DNA from: Hymenobacter sediminis
Lineage (GTDB): Bacteria; Bacteroidota; Bacteroidia; Cytophagales; Hymenobacteraceae
Assembly (NCBI RefSeq): GCF_003231285.1
Contig: NZ_QKNS01000012.1
Span: forward strand, 1-64,000
DNA: 64,000 nt
Direction: 5' to 3'
Part shown: positions 34,601 to 42,119 of the stretch, piece after piece
Layout: each line of letters begins with the position of its first letter
How positions within the stretch are numbered: position 1 is the stretch's first letter
The notes under the pieces: generated by a model
The model's input: only the letters and a program-made list of their open reading frames with translations
What the model was told of the DNA's origin: nothing
Database searches by the model: none
Made by a program: the position numbers and the translations under genes

Positions 34601-34853
34601 TGGAGCGCACGGCCGCCACCCCGGTGGCCCCGTTCAGGGCCGTTTCCACGGGCAGCGTTACCAGGGCCTCTACTTCCTCGGGGGCCATACCGGGCGCTTC
34701 CAGGAACACGGTCACGCGGGGCCGGTCCAGGTCGGGCAGCACGTCCACCGGGAGCTGGCGCGCGGTGTAGGTGCCGGCAATGAGCAGGCCCACGGCAAAG
34801 GCCAGCATCAGCAGCCGGTTCTGCAGGGCAAAGCGAATTATCTTGTCAAGCAT
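31626..34853 (-). CDS. cusA: CusA/CzcA-type heavy-metal efflux RND transporter
   Basis: 1075 residues, a full-length RND pump with twelve membrane segments: one at about residues 10-32, a block around 335-545 and a block around 860-1040. The helix with the proton-relay acidic residues reads IGELVDDAIVDVEN (about residue 405), and the periplasmic porter region includes GVVDLQVEKQVQIPQL. It should drive Cu(I) or Ag(I) out across both membranes with CusB and a TolC-like channel, all coded in the same operon. The gap to the NTF2-like gene upstream is 81 bases. The exact ion is inferred from the copper context. Confidence 0.93.
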   Translation of the reverse strand: MLDKIIRFALQNRLLMLAFAVGLLIAGTYTARQLPVDVLPDLDRPRVTVFLEAPGMAPEEVEALVTLPVETALNGATGVAAVRSNSAIGLGMVFVEFDYGTDIFTARQIVSEKLQTTGEQLPTGITPVLGPISSVMGQIMLVGLSGGPQTNAADLRTLANYTVRQRLLSIPGVAQVIPIGGDNLQYQVLLDMPRLNATGLTVNQVEEALRQSNLNTTGNFFDRNGSEVLIRNLGRLRSVADIENIIVGYREQSPIRVADIAKVEFGARFKRGDGSVNGQPAVILSIEKQPGAATVGLTEAVEKALVELKPSLPKDVQVNTRLFKQSEFIESSITNVEEALRDGAILVVIVLFAFLLNVRTTFISLVAIPLSLLVTALVFRFAGISINTMTLGGLAIAIGELVDDAIVDVENVYRRLRENKQRANPQPVLKVIYAASSEVRNSIVYATIIVVLVFLPLFALEGMEGRIFAPLGIAYIISIVASLFVSLTVTPVLCYYLLPKMKQMDHPETDGGLVRWLKKKDTRLLNWGLTHPKLILASTALLFAMAAAMVPFFGTEFLPPFNEGSLTVNFSAPAGTSLAESNKLGTLGEEQMLKIPEVAYTARRTGRAELDEHAESVNNSEIEVAFKTEQELEKEGKQMRSREEILADMRQKLSLITGVNVNIGQPISHRLDHLLSGVRAQVAIKVFGNDLLELRRYANEIRAAAGAVPGVVDLQVEKQVQIPQLLIRPRDQALQAYGMARGEVVKDLETLFQGTVVSQMLDGQKRFDLVVKLPEDQRNDIAAIGQTRIETPSGAMIPVSQVADISYEPGPNTVNHENTQRRITISLNVAGRDLGSTVKEIQANIGQRVKLPPGYYLTYGGQFESQQSASQKILWLSLFSLAGIFLVLYSHFKSTYMVGQIMLNIPLALIGSVVAVLLTGGTFSIASLVGFITLTGIASRNGIMMISHYIHLVEHEGEQFGKQMIIRGSLERLVPVLMTALVAALALVPLTLAKDAPGKEILYPVATVILGGLLSSTFLDIIVTPVVFWLVGEKALAQYFAAHREVGLDEHPQELDAQPLTPPSDQDTLSPSPAL

Positions 34854-34934
34854 GGTTGAAAAAGCAAAGTCGGGCCGGGCGCCTCGGCGGCGCCGGGTCG
34901 GGTAAGGGGTAGCCCCAGGGGGCCGGGGCCGGCG

Positions 34935-35423
34935 CTACTTGCGCGCCGAGGAGTGGGTGACCACGAACTGCCACTGGCCGGCCGCGTTTTTGCGCAGCAC
35001 GCTGGTGGCCACCCCGCGCCGCTTGATGGGCACCGGCGCGGCAGCCTCTTTGGGGCCTTTCTTGAGCCCGATGGTGTAGGTGTAGCTTTCCGTGGCGAAG
35101 GCGTAGGGCCCGTCCACCGTCACGTCGGCTTGGTAGTCGCTGAACGTGAACGAGCTGAACTCCTTGAGCTCCGGCCCGAGGTGGTGGTCCCGGTAGTGGG
35201 CGTAGGTACCTTCCCGACTGCCCGATTCCACGACCACGGAGGTGGGCACGAACAGCCGGGTGGTGCCGGTGGTATCGAGCCGCTGCACCGCCCGCTGGTA
35301 TTGCTGCAGCACGGCCCGCACGGCCGCTTCGTCCGCCGAAGGCGTCGCCGCCGCCGGTGGCGTGGTCTGGGCCAGGGCCGGCAGAGCCGGCGCGGCAAAC
35401 AGGGCAAGGAGGAAACCGCGCAT
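34935..35423 (-). CDS. Secreted NTF2/SnoaL-like protein (DUF4440)
   Basis: 162 residues with a signal peptide (MRGFLLALFAAPALPALAQT). The rest is a single NTF2-like cone fold: EAAVRAVLQQYQRAVQRLDT, then the strands TRLFVPTSVVVESGSREGTY, FTFSDYQADVTVDGPYAF and the C-terminal GQWQFVVTHSSARK. Members are small enzymes or ligand pockets of many kinds; here it sits between cusA and cusB in the copper efflux operon and could assist metal handling. There is no catalytic motif to name a function. The ATG at 35423 is chosen for the signal peptide. Confidence 0.75.
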   Translation of the reverse strand: MRGFLLALFAAPALPALAQTTPPAAATPSADEAAVRAVLQQYQRAVQRLDTTGTTRLFVPTSVVVESGSREGTYAHYRDHHLGPELKEFSSFTFSDYQADVTVDGPYAFATESYTYTIGLKKGPKEAAAPVPIKRRGVATSVLRKNAAGQWQFVVTHSSARK

Positions 35424-35439
35424 GGCAGGCAGAAAGACG

Positions 35440-36585
35440 TTACTGGTTGAGGTAGATGGATTTAAGCTGGTAAGTGCCGCTGGTTACCACCCGGTCGTTT
35501 TCGTTGACCTGGCCCTGGGCCAGCACGGTCTGCTGACCACTGGCGGCGCCGGGCTGCACGTAGCGAATCTTGAAGTGCTCGGGCTCGGTGTGCACGAACA
35601 CCACGGGCTTGCCGTTCAGGTCGGTCACGGCCGAGGTGGGCACCACCAGCTGCTTCTGCCCGCTGCCGCTCTGGCCCAGCACCTGCACGTTCACGGCCTG
35701 GCCGGTCCGGTAGGCGCTGCCGGCGGGGGCGTCCAGCTCCAGGATAAGCTGGCGCGCCTGGTTCACCGGGTTCACCACGTTGGAAAACACCACCAGCCGG
35801 GCGGGCACCCCGGCCTGGCCCTGCAGGCCTTCCACCCGAAACTGGGCGCCGGGCGTGACCTTGGGCAGGTCCTGGGCAAACACCTGCGCTTCCACGCGCA
35901 GCTTGCCGGGGTTGATGACGCGCAGCAACTCGTCGCCCTGGTTGACCTGCTGGCCCACGGCCAGGTTGAACACGTCCACCGTCCCGCTCACGGGCGCGGT
36001 GATGGGCACGCGGCGCTGCCGGGCCTGCCCGTTGAGGATGGCCGCGTTTTGCCGGGCCTGGCGCAGGCGCAGCTCGGCGGCCACCACGTCCTTGCGGGCG
36101 GCGATATCGGCGATGCTCTGCAGGCGGGCGTAGTCCTGCTGGGCCGCGCGCAGTTCGGCCTGGGCGTTGGCCCGCTCGGTGCTGAGCCCAATCTGCTGGG
36201 TGGCGTCGAGGGTTTGCTCCAGCACGGCCAGGGTCTGCCCGGCCCGCACGGCCTGGCCTACCTGGGCCGTGAGGCTCACGATGCGCCCGGTTTGGGGCAC
36301 CACGATGCGGCCCTCGCCGCCAGCGGCGGCCGACACAGTGCCGTAGAGCGTGGCGCGGCTGTAGGTCGAGGAGTAGCTGGCCAGGCTGGTGCGCACCTCA
36401 AACAGGAACTGGCTTTCCTTGGGCAGCAGCACCTCGTCGGTCAGCGCCACGCCGGTGCTGGCCTTGGCCTCCCCCCCGTGGTCTTCGCCGCCGTGCCCGA
36501 GCACCGGGGCCGGTGGGGGAAGCAATACCGTCAGAACCAGCCCGGCGGCGGCCGTGGCCGCCAGTAGCTTATGCTTGGTTTTCAT
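35440..36585 (-). CDS. cusB: Efflux RND periplasmic adaptor (CusB-like)
   Basis: 381 residues. A signal peptide (MKTKHKLLAATAAAGLVLTV) is followed by HGGEDHGGEAKA, a His- and Glu-rich piece that may bind metal, then the lipoyl/barrel-sandwich regions (GRIVSLTAQVGQAVRAGQTL and ITAPVSGTVDVFNLAVGQQV), a coiled-coil hairpin (residues ~140-215, LSTERANAQAELRAAQQDYA) and the membrane-proximal domain (QLVVPTSAVTDLNGKPVVFV). It links the RND pump to the outer-membrane channel. Its start lies 13 bases after the stop of the preceding DUF-type gene. Confidence 0.9.
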   Translation of the reverse strand: MKTKHKLLAATAAAGLVLTVLLPPPAPVLGHGGEDHGGEAKASTGVALTDEVLLPKESQFLFEVRTSLASYSSTYSRATLYGTVSAAAGGEGRIVVPQTGRIVSLTAQVGQAVRAGQTLAVLEQTLDATQQIGLSTERANAQAELRAAQQDYARLQSIADIAARKDVVAAELRLRQARQNAAILNGQARQRRVPITAPVSGTVDVFNLAVGQQVNQGDELLRVINPGKLRVEAQVFAQDLPKVTPGAQFRVEGLQGQAGVPARLVVFSNVVNPVNQARQLILELDAPAGSAYRTGQAVNVQVLGQSGSGQKQLVVPTSAVTDLNGKPVVFVHTEPEHFKIRYVQPGAASGQQTVLAQGQVNENDRVVTSGTYQLKSIYLNQ

Positions 36586-36598
36586 ACAACAAGAGGGC

Positions 36599-37231
36599 TT
36601 AGGTGAGGGGCGTGCGGCGGGTGGCGGTCAGCGCCTGCTCCGAGGTGTGGGAAAGGGCAGGCTCGCGCCGCCGGCGCATGAGCAGGGCCGTCAGGCCGAT
36701 GCCGAGCAGAAAGGCGCCGACCAGGGCCAGCACGGTTTTCCAGGAGGAGAAGAGCCCGGGCGCCGCGGCCGCGGGCACCGCCGCCACCGGCAGCTTCTCC
36801 CCCACCTTGATGCCTTCCAGCAGCAGCAGGTCGGCTTGCTCGCCCGCCACGACGTTGAGGGCGAAGCTGTAGGCCTTGTTGGCCGGAAACTGGCCTTCGA
36901 CCAGGTATTCGCCCGGCCCTTTTTCCGTCACCGCCCACTTTAGCGACGCATCTTCGGGATTGGTCAGGGTGAGCTTGGCGCCTTTGATGGGCGCATTGGT
37001 GGCGTAGTCGGAGAGGAACAGGCGCAGGTCGGCGGGCTGGCCCCCTTCCAGCGGTTCGTAGCGCAGCAGCACCTCGAACTGCTCCGAGAGCGCCGCCACC
37101 GAGAAGGACGTGGCGCCGGCCGGGGCCGAGGCCTTGGCGCCGTCGCCGTGGTCTTCGCCCCCGTGGGCGGCGGCCGCCCCCGCGAGCAGCAGGCCCAGCA
37201 GCAGAATCAGGAGTTGTTTCATGTTATTCAC
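36599..37231 (-). CDS. Membrane protein with periplasmic Ig-like domain, efflux-operon linked
   Basis: 210 residues. It begins MNNMKQLLILLLGLLLAG with HGGEDHGDGAKAS right after the signal, the same His-Glu motif as in CusB next to it. A beta-rich region (LRYEPLEGGQPADLRLFLSD, and GPGEYLVEGQFPANKAYSF) looks like an Ig-fold carrier domain, and a C-terminal membrane helix is at about 164-186 (LALVGAFLLGIGLTALLMRR). It overlaps the TolC-like gene by eight bases. It may deliver metal to the efflux complex. No family name can be given. Confidence 0.6.
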   Translation of the reverse strand: MNNMKQLLILLLGLLLAGAAAAHGGEDHGDGAKASAPAGATSFSVAALSEQFEVLLRYEPLEGGQPADLRLFLSDYATNAPIKGAKLTLTNPEDASLKWAVTEKGPGEYLVEGQFPANKAYSFALNVVAGEQADLLLLEGIKVGEKLPVAAVPAAAAPGLFSSWKTVLALVGAFLLGIGLTALLMRRRREPALSHTSEQALTATRRTPLT

Positions 37232-38474
37232 CCCGCAGGTAGTTGAGTTCGATGAGGGCCTGACGGTAATCGCGGATGGTGGTCAGGTAAGTGTTCTGGA
37301 TGGTAAAGGCCTGATTGAGGCTTTGAATCAGCACCAGATAGCTGATTTCGCCCGCCTTGAAAAGTCGTTGGGATTGGCTGATGATGGCCCGCGACTGGGG
37401 CACACCGGTCTGCTCGTAGTAGCCCAGCGAGGCCGAGAACTTGCGCGTGTCGGCCAGGGCCTGCTGGTATTGGGTGCCCAGCTCCAGGCGCTGGGTTTGC
37501 AGCTGGTAGCCGGCCGCCTGGCTGCGGGCCGTGGCGGCCTGCAGCTGGGAGCGGTAGGTCCAGAACCAGATGGGCACGGACACGCCGAACTGAAAGCGGT
37601 ACTTGATTTGGGAATTCTCAAACGCCTGGTTCTGATACCCCAGCGTTAGCGCGGGCGTGCGCCGGGCGCGCACCAGGCTAATGCCCGATTGGCTCAGGGC
37701 TACGTTCTGCTGGGCGGCGGCCAGCGTGGGGCTGCGCACCAGGGCGGCGCTGTCGGCCGCGGGCAAGCTGCCCAGCAGGGTCCCGCCCGCCTGGGCCAGC
37801 TCCGGGCCGCTGCGGCGCAGGTCGGTGCTGGTGGCCAGGGCCTCGTCGGGGCGGCCCAGCAGCAAGCCCAGGCGGCGCTGGGCGGCGCGCTGGTCTTCCG
37901 TGGCCTGCTGCAGCTGCACGGTGACCTGCCGGGCCTCGGCATCGGTGCTGATGCGTTGCAGGGAGGTGACTTCGCCGGCGGCAAACAGGCGCTCGGTGGC
38001 CAGCCGCAGGGCCCGGAACAAACTGTCCTGGTAGGTGAGCTGCCGCACCTGCGCCTCGGCGAATTGCAGGTTCAGGTAGGCCAGGCGGGTGTCGCGCAGC
38101 ACCGTGGCCCGGCTTACCTCCCGGTTGCGTTCGGCCAAGCTCACGCCGGCCTGGGCCACCTGGCGCTGGCGCCGGTACACGTTGGGCAGGTCAATGGTTT
38201 GCACCACGCCCGGGGCCCACCTTTCCCCCGTGGGGGCCGAAAACAGAAAGTCCGGGTTGGCGGGCGCGAACGAACCGCGCTTGAGGGCGCGTTGCTCCTC
38301 AATTTCCCGCTCCGCCTGCCGCAGCCTTGGGTGGCGGCGCAGGCTCTGGGCTTCGGCGCTGTCGAGGCGGATGGGGGTTTGCGCGCGCGCTGCTTCCCGG
38401 CCCGGCCCCAGCAGGAGGAGCCAGGCCAGCACCAGCACGCTACTCACCGCGCTTCTCATGGTCAGATACTTCAT
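37224..38474 (-). CDS. TolC-family outer-membrane channel (CusC-like)
   Basis: 416 residues with an N-terminal signal (LVLAWLLLLGPGREAARA). The mature part has the long helical hairpins of TolC proteins: RQAEREIEEQRALKRGSFAP, SVPIWFWTYRSQLQAATARS and QYQQALADTRKFSASLGYYE, with the membrane-barrel strand motifs around them. It ends with LNYLRGE. It forms the outer-membrane exit for the Cus pump. An alternative ATG five codons later fits the signal peptide equally. It overlaps the following gene's start by eight bases. Confidence 0.9.
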   Translation of the reverse strand: MKYLTMRSAVSSVLVLAWLLLLGPGREAARAQTPIRLDSAEAQSLRRHPRLRQAEREIEEQRALKRGSFAPANPDFLFSAPTGERWAPGVVQTIDLPNVYRRQRQVAQAGVSLAERNREVSRATVLRDTRLAYLNLQFAEAQVRQLTYQDSLFRALRLATERLFAAGEVTSLQRISTDAEARQVTVQLQQATEDQRAAQRRLGLLLGRPDEALATSTDLRRSGPELAQAGGTLLGSLPAADSAALVRSPTLAAAQQNVALSQSGISLVRARRTPALTLGYQNQAFENSQIKYRFQFGVSVPIWFWTYRSQLQAATARSQAAGYQLQTQRLELGTQYQQALADTRKFSASLGYYEQTGVPQSRAIISQSQRLFKAGEISYLVLIQSLNQAFTIQNTYLTTIRDYRQALIELNYLRGE

Positions 38475-38576
38475 AGGTTCAGGTTAGGGCCCGTCAGGGG
38501 GCCGCCCGCCGTGGCAGCGGCGGACGGCCCGGACGGAGAGGGCCCGGACGCCGGGCGTCCGAAAAACAGGCTCCGC

Positions 38577-39122
38577 CTACGCTTTTTTCACCAGGGCCAT
38601 GCCGCACGTGGGGCAGGAGCCGGGCTTGTCGCTGGCGCTGCCCGCGCACTTCATGGGGCACTCGTAGGCCGCGGCTTTGGCTTTGGCGCTCGTGCTGGCC
38701 AGCTTGTCGAAGCGGGCACTGATGGTTTCGCCGCCGCGGCGCAGCGTAATAATGGCCGTGGTGGGCGTCGCCCCGGCCGGCAGTGCGCCGCGCAGCTGGT
38801 CATCGCCGTACGCCGCCAACGGAACGGTGGTGGTTTTGCCGCCCTGCTGGACCATGGCCGTGCCCGTCAGGCCCTTGTTGGCTTGGGTCTGCTCCTTGCC
38901 GTCGAGCAGGTACACGGTCATCTGCCCGCCTTGGAGCACCAGTTCCACGTGGTACTTGCCCGCCGTGCGCACGATGCCCCCGTGCGGGGCCGTGTGGGCG
39001 TGGGTTTCGCCGGCGGCGTTGTGGCCGTGGCCTGCGGCACCGGGCTTGTGCGCGTGCTGGGCAGAAAGAGAAAGGGGAGCGGCCAGCAACAGGGTGGCCG
39101 CCAGCAAATGCAACAACTTCAT
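38577..39122 (-). CDS. Secreted protein with heavy-metal-binding domain
   Basis: 181 residues from the ATG at 39122 (MKLLHLLAATLLLAAPLSLS is a signal peptide; upstream codons lack one). Histidine-rich beginning (HAHKPGAAGHGHNAAGETHA, HTAPHGG), a middle beta domain of unknown kind (KYHVELVLQGGQMTVYLLDG), and a C-terminal YHS-like heavy-metal-binding domain: YECPMKCAGSASDKPGSCPT followed by CGMAL. The His cluster and the Cys motif suggest Cu(I)/Ag(I) or Zn binding in the periplasm. It lies between the TolC-like and DUF305 genes of the operon. Confidence 0.82.
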   Translation of the reverse strand: MKLLHLLAATLLLAAPLSLSAQHAHKPGAAGHGHNAAGETHAHTAPHGGIVRTAGKYHVELVLQGGQMTVYLLDGKEQTQANKGLTGTAMVQQGGKTTTVPLAAYGDDQLRGALPAGATPTTAIITLRRGGETISARFDKLASTSAKAKAAAYECPMKCAGSASDKPGSCPTCGMALVKKA

Positions 39123-39171
39123 GGGAAGGAGTAAAAGAGGGGTAATGGGAAAGTGGAAGCGGTAGCCGGGG

Positions 39172-39882
39172 CTACATTTTGTCGGCGTTCTGCTCGTGCC
39201 AGGCCTTGAAGTCGGCGATTTCCTTCTGCTGGGCGTCAATCATCTTCTGAGCCATCTCTTTGAGCTTGGTGTCCTTGCCGTGGTCCAGCTCGGCCTGGGC
39301 CATGTCCACCGCGCTTTGGTGGTGCACCGTCATCATCATGTTGAAGTTCATGTCCGGGTTGGCCACCATCGGGGGCATGTTTTTCATCATGGCGTCCATC
39401 GACGCCTTCATCTTGCTGGTGAAGGGGTCGGCCGGGTCCTGGGGCTTGTAATTGGTGGGCGCGCTGTCGAGGCGTTCGGCAATGGGCTCCAGCTCGCCGA
39501 TTTCCTTTTGCTGGTCGGCCTTAATCTTCTCGGCCATCTGGCGCATGGTGGCGTCCTTGCCGTCGCGCAACTCGATGTCGGCCATGGCAATGGCGCCGCG
39601 GTGGTGCTCCATCATGTGGTGGGCAAAGTCGTGGTCGGTGTTGCCCTTCATCTTCATGGCGTGCATCTTGGCCATCATGTCGTTCATGGCCGTCACCATG
39701 GGCGAGTCGCCGGTGGCGGCCGCGTCGTGGTTCATGCCGGCCATGTCGCCGGAGGCTCCGGCGTCCGTCGACGTGGTTTCCGTGGTCGTGGCCGTCGAGT
39801 CAGCGGATTTGTCGCTGTTGCAGCTGCCCAGCAGCAGGGTGCCCACGCTGAGGGCGGCGAGGAAAAAAGCAGGCTTTTTCAT
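39172..39882 (-). CDS. DUF305 lipoprotein with two repeats
   Basis: 236 residues. It has a lipoprotein signal (MKKPAFFLAALSVGTLLLGS followed by C) and two DUF305 halves: the first around residues 80-140 with HDFAHHMMEHHRGAIAMADI, the second around 180-230 with NFNMMMTVHHQSAVDMAQAE. Each half holds a M-M-x-x-H-H cluster, a copper-binding signature of this family. It is a periplasmic metal-buffering lipoprotein, by family. Two relatives are coded further right in the island. Confidence 0.88.
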   Translation of the reverse strand: MKKPAFFLAALSVGTLLLGSCNSDKSADSTATTTETTSTDAGASGDMAGMNHDAAATGDSPMVTAMNDMMAKMHAMKMKGNTDHDFAHHMMEHHRGAIAMADIELRDGKDATMRQMAEKIKADQQKEIGELEPIAERLDSAPTNYKPQDPADPFTSKMKASMDAMMKNMPPMVANPDMNFNMMMTVHHQSAVDMAQAELDHGKDTKLKEMAQKMIDAQQKEIADFKAWHEQNADKM

Positions 39883-39930
39883 GGGGTTGGTTTGGTTGAG
39901 GGGTTGGAAAAGGACTGGTGAACTGTTTGC

Positions 39931-40896
39931 TTAGCTGGCGGCCGGGCCCTTCACGTTGATGGTGAAGTCACCGGTGTGAATCTGGCCGCCGTGGTTGAAC
40001 TGCAGGAAGACGCGGTACAGGCCGGGGGCCTCGAAGTTGGTGTTGAAGCCGATGGCCGGGCCCTTGTCGGCCTGGTCGTTGGGGTGCACGTGCAGGTAGC
40101 GCTCGGTGTCTTCGCTGATGACCACCACGTGGCCCAGCGCGCCGAGGTAGTTGTCGAGGTCCGTCACCGGCTGCCCGTCTTTGGTGATGTTGATTTTCAT
40201 GCCCAGCAGTTGGCCGGTCTGCAGGGGCTTGTCAAAGCTGAGCGTGGCCTGGTAGCCGTCGCCGGCCCACTGCATGTCGTCGTTTTTGAACTTTACCGGG
40301 GCATAAGCTGGCCCCTTCACCGTGAGGGGCTGGCGGCCCAGCTGGTGGCCGGCACCGGTGGGCGTGTAGTCCTGAAACAGCACGTAGTCGCCGCCCTTGG
40401 GGAAGGTGTAGTTGACTTTGTAGTTGCCCTCGGCCGTGTACTCGGGGTGCTCGTGGTAGAACTGGCCCAGGTCCTTGCTGACGATGATGAGGTGAATCTT
40501 CTTCTCGTGCACCACGGCCAGGGGCACGGGCGCGGCCTCGTTGCCCACTTCCTGGGGGGTGAACAGCAGCTGCGCGGGCTGGCCGGCCGTGGGCGGGGCG
40601 GGCGCCGCCGCAAACTGCATGGCGTAGGTCTTGCCGTTGCCGGCCGCTTGGTCGTTGTGTTCGAGCTTCATGCCGCACTTGGGGCACTTCTCGCCCGCCT
40701 TGGTGCTGGTGACTTCCGGGTGCATGGGGCAGGCGTAGGTGTGGCCGCCGCTGTGCTCGGCTGTGCCTTCGGCCGGCCCCTCGGTCGGCGTGGTCACGGT
40801 GTTGGTGGCGCTACTCGAAGCGGAGTCGGAGGAGCAGCCGGCGGTGATGGTCAGGGCGCTGGCTACGGCCAGCAGGGTAACGGGTACGCGAAACAT
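39931..40896 (-). CDS. Heavy-metal-binding-domain lipoprotein
   Basis: 321 residues from the ATG at 40896, with lipoprotein signal MFRVPVTLLAVASALTITAG then C. Next is a Thr-rich linker and the heavy-metal-binding domain near residues 53-77 (YACPMHPEVTSTKAGEKCPK, CGMKLEHND). The last ~240 residues form a beta-rich part (VPLAVVHEKKIHLIIVSKDL, and HVVVISEDTERYLHVHPNDQ), with a His-rich GQFYHEHPEYTAEG patch. Domain order and size match the periplasmic HMBD lipoproteins next to Cus pumps in Bacteroidota. It lies upstream of the DUF305 gene with a 48-base gap. Confidence 0.8.
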   Translation of the reverse strand: MFRVPVTLLAVASALTITAGCSSDSASSSATNTVTTPTEGPAEGTAEHSGGHTYACPMHPEVTSTKAGEKCPKCGMKLEHNDQAAGNGKTYAMQFAAAPAPPTAGQPAQLLFTPQEVGNEAAPVPLAVVHEKKIHLIIVSKDLGQFYHEHPEYTAEGNYKVNYTFPKGGDYVLFQDYTPTGAGHQLGRQPLTVKGPAYAPVKFKNDDMQWAGDGYQATLSFDKPLQTGQLLGMKINITKDGQPVTDLDNYLGALGHVVVISEDTERYLHVHPNDQADKGPAIGFNTNFEAPGLYRVFLQFNHGGQIHTGDFTINVKGPAAS

Positions 40897-40960
40897 GGTG
40901 TGGGAAATGAGTGATACACATCGGGGCCGTAACAGGACGGCGGGGGGCTCTCGCGTGCGC

Positions 40961-41092
40961 TTAGGCCTGCCACTGTTGCCAGAGCACGAAGCCCAGGGCG
41001 GCGGCCAGCACGGCGTAGAGCAGGTAAGCGAGCAGGCGGCGGCCCGGCCCACGCGGGGGCGGCGCACCGGCTTCTTCGCAACAACTCTTCAT
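40961..41092 (-). CDS. Small membrane protein with N-terminal Cys pair
   Basis: 43 residues: MKSCCEEAGAPPPRGPGRRL then a membrane helix (LAYLLYAVLAAALGFVLWQQ). The C-C pair near the start and the copper operon context suggest metal binding. Too short for a known family. It sits between the His-rich gene and the HMBD lipoprotein. Confidence 0.5.
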   Translation of the reverse strand: MKSCCEEAGAPPPRGPGRRLLAYLLYAVLAAALGFVLWQQWQA

Positions 41093-41223
41093 TGCTGGGA
41101 GATGAAAACCAGGAAAAGGGGGGGGAGGTGGGGGGCCGGGAAACCGGCGCGACGGGCAAACGAAAAGGCCCGCCCCGGACACAGCAAAGCCGTGCCGGCG
41201 CGAGCCGTAGCGCGTCGGAGCAA

Positions 41224-41757
41224 TCAGACCGTCAGGGACCGAATGAAAATGCGGATGTCGGGTATTTTGGGCTTCAGGTGCCGGCGGGCCACCAGCAGCA
41301 CGGGCTGCGTGCGGTCCCACTGCTGAAAGCGAACCACCACGCCCTGGGGGGCCGGCGGCAAGGCCACCGGCATGAAGGTCATCTTTTCAATGCCGGCCTT
41401 GGGCGGGTGGCCCAGCGCGGCCCACACGGCCGCGGCGTCGTCCTGGCAGCAGGCGCCCTTGGGGCCGTGCTGGTGCGAGCCCGGGGCTTTATCGTCGTGG
41501 TGGTGCGTGCTGGCCGCGTCGTGGCCCTTGCCGTGCGCGTCGGGCGCCGAATGCTGGTGCCCGTGGTCGTGCTTATGTCCGTTCTCGTGCCCATGCTGAT
41601 GGGCCGGGGTGCCGGCCGGGTGCTGGTGGGCGGCGACCGGTGCCGGGGCGGCCGGCATCGCCAGCGCGCACACGACTTGCCCAAAGAACACGTTGAGGAA
41701 GACCACCAGCAAGGAGGCCGCCACAGCGCGTCTAGAATGGGTCTTGAGTCGGAACAT
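41224..41757 (-). CDS. His-rich secreted protein at the head of the efflux operon
   Basis: 177 residues. The N-terminal helix (AVAASLLVVFLNVFFGQVV) is a signal or anchor, followed by a long His-rich stretch from about residue 44 to 100 (HQHGHENGHKHDHGHQHS, STHHHDDKAPGSHQHG), then a C-terminal beta segment including GVVVRFQQWDRTQPV. Such stretches bind Cu or Zn. It is the first gene of the long minus operon, whose promoter (TAATTTTG at 41774-41781) is only about 17 bases before the ATG. Family unknown. Confidence 0.6.
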   Translation of the reverse strand: MFRLKTHSRRAVAASLLVVFLNVFFGQVVCALAMPAAPAPVAAHQHPAGTPAHQHGHENGHKHDHGHQHSAPDAHGKGHDAASTHHHDDKAPGSHQHGPKGACCQDDAAAVWAALGHPPKAGIEKMTFMPVALPPAPQGVVVRFQQWDRTQPVLLVARRHLKPKIPDIRIFIRSLTV

Positions 41758-41773
41758 TGGTCTGAAGCAACGG

Positions 41774-41781
41774 CAAAATTA
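41774..41781 (-). promoter_or_regulatory. Promoter TAATTTTG of the efflux operon
   Basis: TAATTTTG on the minus strand fits TAnnTTTG exactly. The ATG of the His-rich gene follows within about 17 bases, so the leader is very short or transcription starts near the codon. Confidence 0.6.
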
Positions 41782-41944
41782 TTCGAAAGGTTTAAATAGT
41801 ACTTCACCGCGACGCGGGGCCGGCTTGCGGCCTCTGCTACCTCCTTTCGCTTCACTTTCCCGAAAAAGGGGGCTGCGTGGCGTTTACGCGCCGAATAAGG
41901 CGTACACCTATGCCTGCGGAGCCGGTTCGTCGGCTGGCCGGCGT

Positions 41945-42040
41945 GGAAATTATGTAAGCCCCGGGCAGAATTGTACACGTGCGAGGCGTCAGGCCCCGGG
42001 CAAGTACAAATGTTGCAAGCGCAAAGCGCAATTCTGCACA
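41945..42040 (+). promoter_or_regulatory. Two copper operator sites (d and d2) in the divergent region
   Basis: Site d (41945-41977) reads GGAAATTATGTAAGCC then CCGGGC then AGAATTGTACA. Site d2 (42008-42040) reads AAATGTTGCAAGC then GCAAAGC then GCAATTCTGCACA. They lie between the copA gene and the divergent efflux operon and can serve both. A weak TACTTCG box about 30 bases after d2 would place the transcription start past the ATG at 42045, which supports the GTG start at 42120 for copA. Confidence 0.65.
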
Positions 42041-42119
42041 TCCAATGGGTACCGAACCGAGTTTACTTCGTGTTCCCATTGCAAGCGGCGGCACCGCCGC
42101 CCGTTTAACGCGACATCCC

